This document shows, piece after piece, positions 60,023 to 64,000 of a stretch of DNA of 64,000 nt. The notes below the pieces were generated by a model. It ran no database searches. It saw only the letters and a program-made list of their open reading frames with translations, and was not told where the DNA came from. Positions within the stretch are counted from its first letter, which is position 1, and the number at the start of each line of letters is the position of its first letter. The position numbers and the translations under genes were made by a program. The DNA comes from Cordylochernes scorpioides. Lineage: Eukaryota; Arthropoda; Arachnida; Pseudoscorpiones; Chernetidae. Where the stretch lies: contig CP092870.1 of the NCBI GenBank assembly GCA_030710605.1, positions 15,848,684-15,912,683 on the forward strand, read 5' to 3'.

Positions 60023-62890
60023 GCTTACGATATTATAATCAATAAAATAAAAGAAGACGAGTTTCTTAAACAATTTTAAATAAACGCAAGCTTTCGGGTG
60101 AAAACCCTTCGACAGGCAGTATAAAGCAAACGCATACAAACATGGTACACATGGCAGATAAAAATATATACATCTATGATATTTATATAACTTTGGTAAA
60201 GAGAATTGCAAATAAGAAATTCACATCATTATGAAATAATGCATATAGAGAATATATTCTTCAAAAAGAGACGCTAATTTTATAATTAGAAACGGGAATA
60301 TCGTTGAAATATAGTACATGACTGACACGGGCAACTATAGGGAGAACTACATGAAGGCCAGGAGAGCATGATAGGCTTCAGGGAGGTCGATTTTTCTGTT
60401 GATGCTGCCTTGCTTATGGGATTCTATGGATTCTAGTATGAGTCTTTGATGTTGATTACGGATGCGTCTGTAATGTATTGTAGGGTGTTTGATGTTAAAA
60501 GTATGGCCTGTGTCCTGTATGTGTTGATATATGAGAGATTTGGAGTAATGGTTAGATATGTTACGGGAGTGCTAAGACATCCTGATGGCAACAGTTCTAC
60601 CCGTCTCACCTACGTAAGTAGCGGAGCATTGCTCACATGAGACGGAATAGACCGCGCCATCAGAACGTAGGGGATCCATGGGAACAAGGGGCTTAGTGTG
60701 AGGATGCCGGAGGGATGTGAGGAGGTTGGGGGAGTTTTTATAATAGGTACGGATGCCGTATGATTTGAGGTGTCTAGCTATATCTACTGCGGGGGGGGGA
60801 GTAGGGAAGGAAACATATAGATCTATAAGTTGTGGATGAAACAGGGGCGCCCGGTGTGTATATATGTCTATTAATAAAAGCAAGGGGGGGAAAAGCTTTG
60901 GAGAGGTGAGATATGATATTGTTTTTTTTTTCTATAGTTTTAAAAATATCTAGGGAACAGTGGGTATGGATTCTTTTAGTAAGGGTCTTAACTATATTAA
61001 CTTTATGGGAGGTGGGGCAGTGTGAATTAAAGTGAGTGTAACTAGGGGGGCATTGCTTTTTATAATAAACTGTGGTATGGTATGATGAAGGGGTACGGAT
61101 AATAAGGATATCTAAGAAAGGAATAACACTATTGGATTCTATCTCTAGAGTAAAGGAAATATTATGATTGTAGCTATTAAGATTTGACAATATGGAGCTC
61201 TCCTGGCCTTTCTTGCAAATGCAAAACACATCATCTATATATCTACGCCATAATTGAATATCAGAAGGGAGAGTGCGGGTGATCCAGTGGTCTATTTGTA
61301 ATAAAACAATTTCGGCTACTATGGAGGATAGAGGGCTGCCCATCGGGGAGCCCTTAATCTGCCTGTAGTGATTCTGTGAGAATGTGTGAAAGTATTCATG
61401 TTTAAGCATATATCAGTGAGTTGTACTATAGATGAGGAGGTTTGGGAATCAATGTTCTGTGTGTTGAGAAATTGTGATAAACTGCTAGTGATAAGTTCAT
61501 GTGGCGGGCTAAGGTAAAGGGAGGTGACATCAAATGAGCACATAATGGTAGAAGGGTCGGGGGTCTTAGCGGTTATTTCACTGATAAAACGGGGGGTACT
61601 ATTGATGGAGTAAGTGTTGTTATAGCTGCTTAATATTGGGGATAGGTAACTGGATAGATACTTAGCTAGAGGAAATGCAGGAGATAAATGGTAAGCTATG
61701 ATAGGGCGAAGAGGTATCTCTGGTTTGTGAATCTTAGGGAGGCCGTATATGTAAGCTGAGCTGTGTATGTTAGCAGTAAAGAGGTTGTAATCATTTGGAG
61801 TAATATTCTTGTTCTTTTTTAAGCGGAGCAGCGAAGTTTTATATGCCTTAGTGATGGAGAGACTGACCTGGTTTGATATGAGGGAGAAGGTAGAGCTATC
61901 ACTGAGGAGGTCATGCATTTTTGAAAGGTAACTATTTTGATTCAAGATAATAGTATTAAATCCCTTATCAGAACGTGTGATTAATATGGATTTGTTGTGT
62001 TTTAGTCTCTGAAGTGTGGTGAGATCTGCACGGTTATTGGGGGGAGGGCAATAGGGTTTAGATAAAGATTTAGTCACCATGTTCCTGATGGAGAATTTAT
62101 CTTGGAGGCTGAAAGATTTGACAGATGATTCAATAGCACTGATGGTTTCTGGGAGGTTGGGCTTGGTAGGAATACGGAATTTAAGGCCCCTCTCCAATAG
62201 GGTGACATCCGATGGTGACAGTATTTGGCTCGATAGGTTGACGACGGATGAAGACCTTTGTTCAAGGTCCTGGGTGACTAGGAAATGCAAGGAATATTTC
62301 TTTTTCCAGAAAATCAGTTTCTTGTGGTGCCTAGCCAAAATCGTTTTTTCTTGAGAGATAACATCCTGAGTGATCTTAGTAATATGATTGGCCAGTTCAG
62401 ATGGAGGGATATCTTGGGATAATAGGAACAGCAGACCTTTGATCGATTTTGTGAGCAGTCTGATATTGGAGAAACATCCCTGAATTCTAGCGCTGAGTAA
62501 CTTATGCTGGGTTTTTCTGATGATATCTTTTGAAAATGGGTTGCCAACTGGGTCTTTCAGTCTGAGAGAAGGTGGAATGAAGTCAACATTTTTACAGAAA
62601 CGGTTGAACCTAAGATGGCATCTCCATCGTGATAACTGCAAGGATTTTTTGTAGGTTAGCCATAAGTACTTATCAGTATCGTTCACAGAATGATTCATAG
62701 CGAAAAGCAACTTTTAATAATAATAAATAAGAGATTCTTCTCAGCAAGGTATATTATAATCAATAAAATAAAAGAAGACGAGTTTCTTAAACAATTTTAA
62801 ATAAACGCAAGCTTTCGGGTGAAAACCCTTCGACAGGCAGTATAAAGCAAACGCGACGATACAAACATGGTACACATGGCAGACAAGAAT
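60022..62890 (-). mobile_element. Penelope-like retroelement with terminal direct repeats
   Basis: About 150-bp direct repeats at 60024-60175 and 62752-62895 (landmark AAATAAACGCAAGCTTTCGG) flank a minus-strand coding region with Penelope-type RT and a GIY-YIG endonuclease. Frameshifts and a nonsense codon break the protein. On the minus strand the repeats contain CTGTCGA, a stem GGGTTTTCACCC and GAAA, reading like a decayed hammerhead. The right repeat is cut by the Tc1 element. Confidence 0.9.
60348..62698 (-). pseudogene. Penelope-like RT with GIY-YIG endonuclease, broken
   Basis: Minus-strand frames 62698-61319, then 61409-60774, then 60883-60348. The N-terminal part has no known catalytic motif. 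RT motifs are LITRSDKGFNTIILNQNSYL, AYIYGLPKIHKPEIPLRPI, CSFDVTSLYLSPP (motif A), KGSPMGSPLSSIVAEI (B) and WRRYIDDVFCI (C). The C-terminal GIY-YIG domain opens with DGAVYSVSCEQCSATYVGET, then a TAG at about 60572, and continues to a stop at 60348. Frameshifts near 61390 and 60860. Confidence 0.9.
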
Positions 62891-62895
62891 ATATA

Positions 62896-64000
62896 CACTG
62901 CGTGACATTGAAAATGGAACACCAAGAAATAGTGGCCAGAAAATTATGCAAATTTCAGGGTAGACGCGCCTAACCGAGTTATGCAAATGATGTAAAATGT
63001 GCAGCTCTTGTGCGCACATGGAGTAAGATATAAGGGAAGGAACTTGCAGAAAGGACAGTATTCGTGTCGTTATTTCTTCAAGGAAAATCATTGTAGAAAT
63101 TTTGTTCTTGTGTCAAAAGACACGTGTAATAACAGAGAATGCCAGGTCATCGTAAACGGAGGCAGTTCAAGCAGACAGACGCTTTTACGAGGGGCATGGT
63201 GATCGGACTGAAAAGGGCAGGTTGGTCCATACGTCAAATCGCAGCTGATACACACCTTGGTGCGTCCACGGTGCACCGACTGTGGGAAGATGGTTGGAAC
63301 AAGGAAATGTGGCAATTTATAGGAATGCCGGTGCAACCAGAGTGACGTCAGCACGTGTGGATCGGCGTATCCTTCGACAAGCAGTGGCGGCCCCACAAGC
63401 CACTTGTACCGCCATCCTGCAACATGTGCAAGACACCCTAGATCATTCCATCTCGACCAGAACCATTTCCCGTCGATTGGTTGCTAATGGCTTGCACTCA
63501 TGCCGTCCGCTAAGAAGACTGCCATTGACCCCACCGAATAGGCGCCAACGTTTGGAATGGTGCCGGGCTAGATCGACGTGGATGACGGAATGGCACAGGG
63601 TCGTGTTCTCAGATGAGTCGCGTTTCTGCTTGTCCAGTGATAGTCGCCGTGTACGCGTGTGGCGTCGACGCGGAGAAAGGTCCAATCCGGCAGCAATTGT
63701 GGAACGCCCCACCGTGCGACAACGTGGAATCATGGTTTGGGGCGCAATCGCGTATGATTCCAGGTCACCTTTACTTCGTATTCAGGGCACTATGACGGCC
63801 CAACGATACGTTGATGATGTGCTGCGACCGGTGACACTCCCCTACCTTCAGGGGTTACCCAATGCCCTTTATCAGCAGGATAACGCCCGACCGCACACTG
63901 CTCGCATTAGCCAACAAGCTCTACAAGATGTACAGATGCTTCCCTGGCCACCGTACTCTCCTGATCTCTCACCAATCGAGCACGTCTGGGACATCATTGG
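62896..64000 (+). mobile_element. Tc1-like DNA transposon, right end beyond the window
   Basis: Begins CACTGCGTGACATTGAAAA after a TA (62894-62895), inserted in the right terminal repeat of the Penelope-like element. The uninterrupted repeat at 60164 (AATATATACATC) gives the empty site. Carries a transposase gene. The right inverted repeat is not in view. Confidence 0.88.
63139..64000 (+). pseudogene. Tc1-like transposase, one frameshift, truncated by window end
   Basis: ATG at 63139 (MPGHRKRRQFKQTDAFTRGM) opens a helix-turn-helix part (RAGWSIRQIAADTHLGASTV) up to about 63285. There a one-base difference (GAAGATGGTTGGAAC) shifts the frame. The rest is open to the window edge from about 63300: NAGATRVTSARVDRRIL, the first catalytic Asp in VVFSDESRF, the second in YQQDNARPHTA, and the Glu in YSPDLSPIEHVWDI. 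The last two are 34 residues apart by the usual count (DD34E type). Cut-and-paste transposition at TA is the known family activity. Confidence 0.88.

Overview
This window looks like an intergenic, transposon-packed block of a metazoan nuclear genome. An arthropod is likely from the mix of element families, but I cannot name the species. I see no confident host protein-coding gene. Nearly every coding-like stretch belongs to a mobile element, and most are broken. The background is AT-rich and the Tx1-type LINE coding regions are strongly GC-rich, so the elements stand out by composition alone.

Layout. Positions 1-7680 hold AT-rich dispersed repeats: a tRNA-like SINE head, a 289-bp tandem duplication, a 128-bp TA-flanked MITE, two inverted-repeat or hammerhead-type relics, and a 5'-truncated Tx1 fragment on the minus strand (6846-7240). 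From 7683 to about 60022 the backbone is a head-to-tail array of about 6-kb units. Each unit is a defective Tx1-clade LINE, a few 25-bp minisatellite repeats, and about 1.6 kb of shared flank. The five LINE copies are A (7683-11624), B (13240-17685), C (30950-35413), D (42326-45536) and E (54704-59092). All share one unusual architecture: gag, endonuclease, a reverse transcriptase cut just after the YADD box, then a second gag-like C-terminal half and a 3' UTR. They also share disabling changes, which argues that they spread by segmental duplication of an already defective copy.

One Tx1 element is complete (17919-23255, ORF2 of 1139 codons intact). It sits inside the 25-bp minisatellite, which then runs on for about 1.9 kb (23256-25150). 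Its junctions suggest targeted insertion into that repeat.

The array units were later invaded by other elements. These are Helitron-like non-autonomous elements (some carrying tRNA-Gly or tRNA-Thr-like sequences), a palindromic element with a hammerhead ribozyme (26288-26881), a BEL/Pao LTR element deleted in frame (37398-42183), a decayed Ty3/Gypsy element on the minus strand (47846-52450), an internally deleted Jockey LINE bracketed by 109-bp inverted repeats (52941-54158), a Penelope-like element on the minus strand (60022-62890), and a Tc1-type transposon with one apparent frameshift that runs off the right edge (62896-64000). Target-site duplications and uninterrupted sister units let much of the insertion order be read directly.
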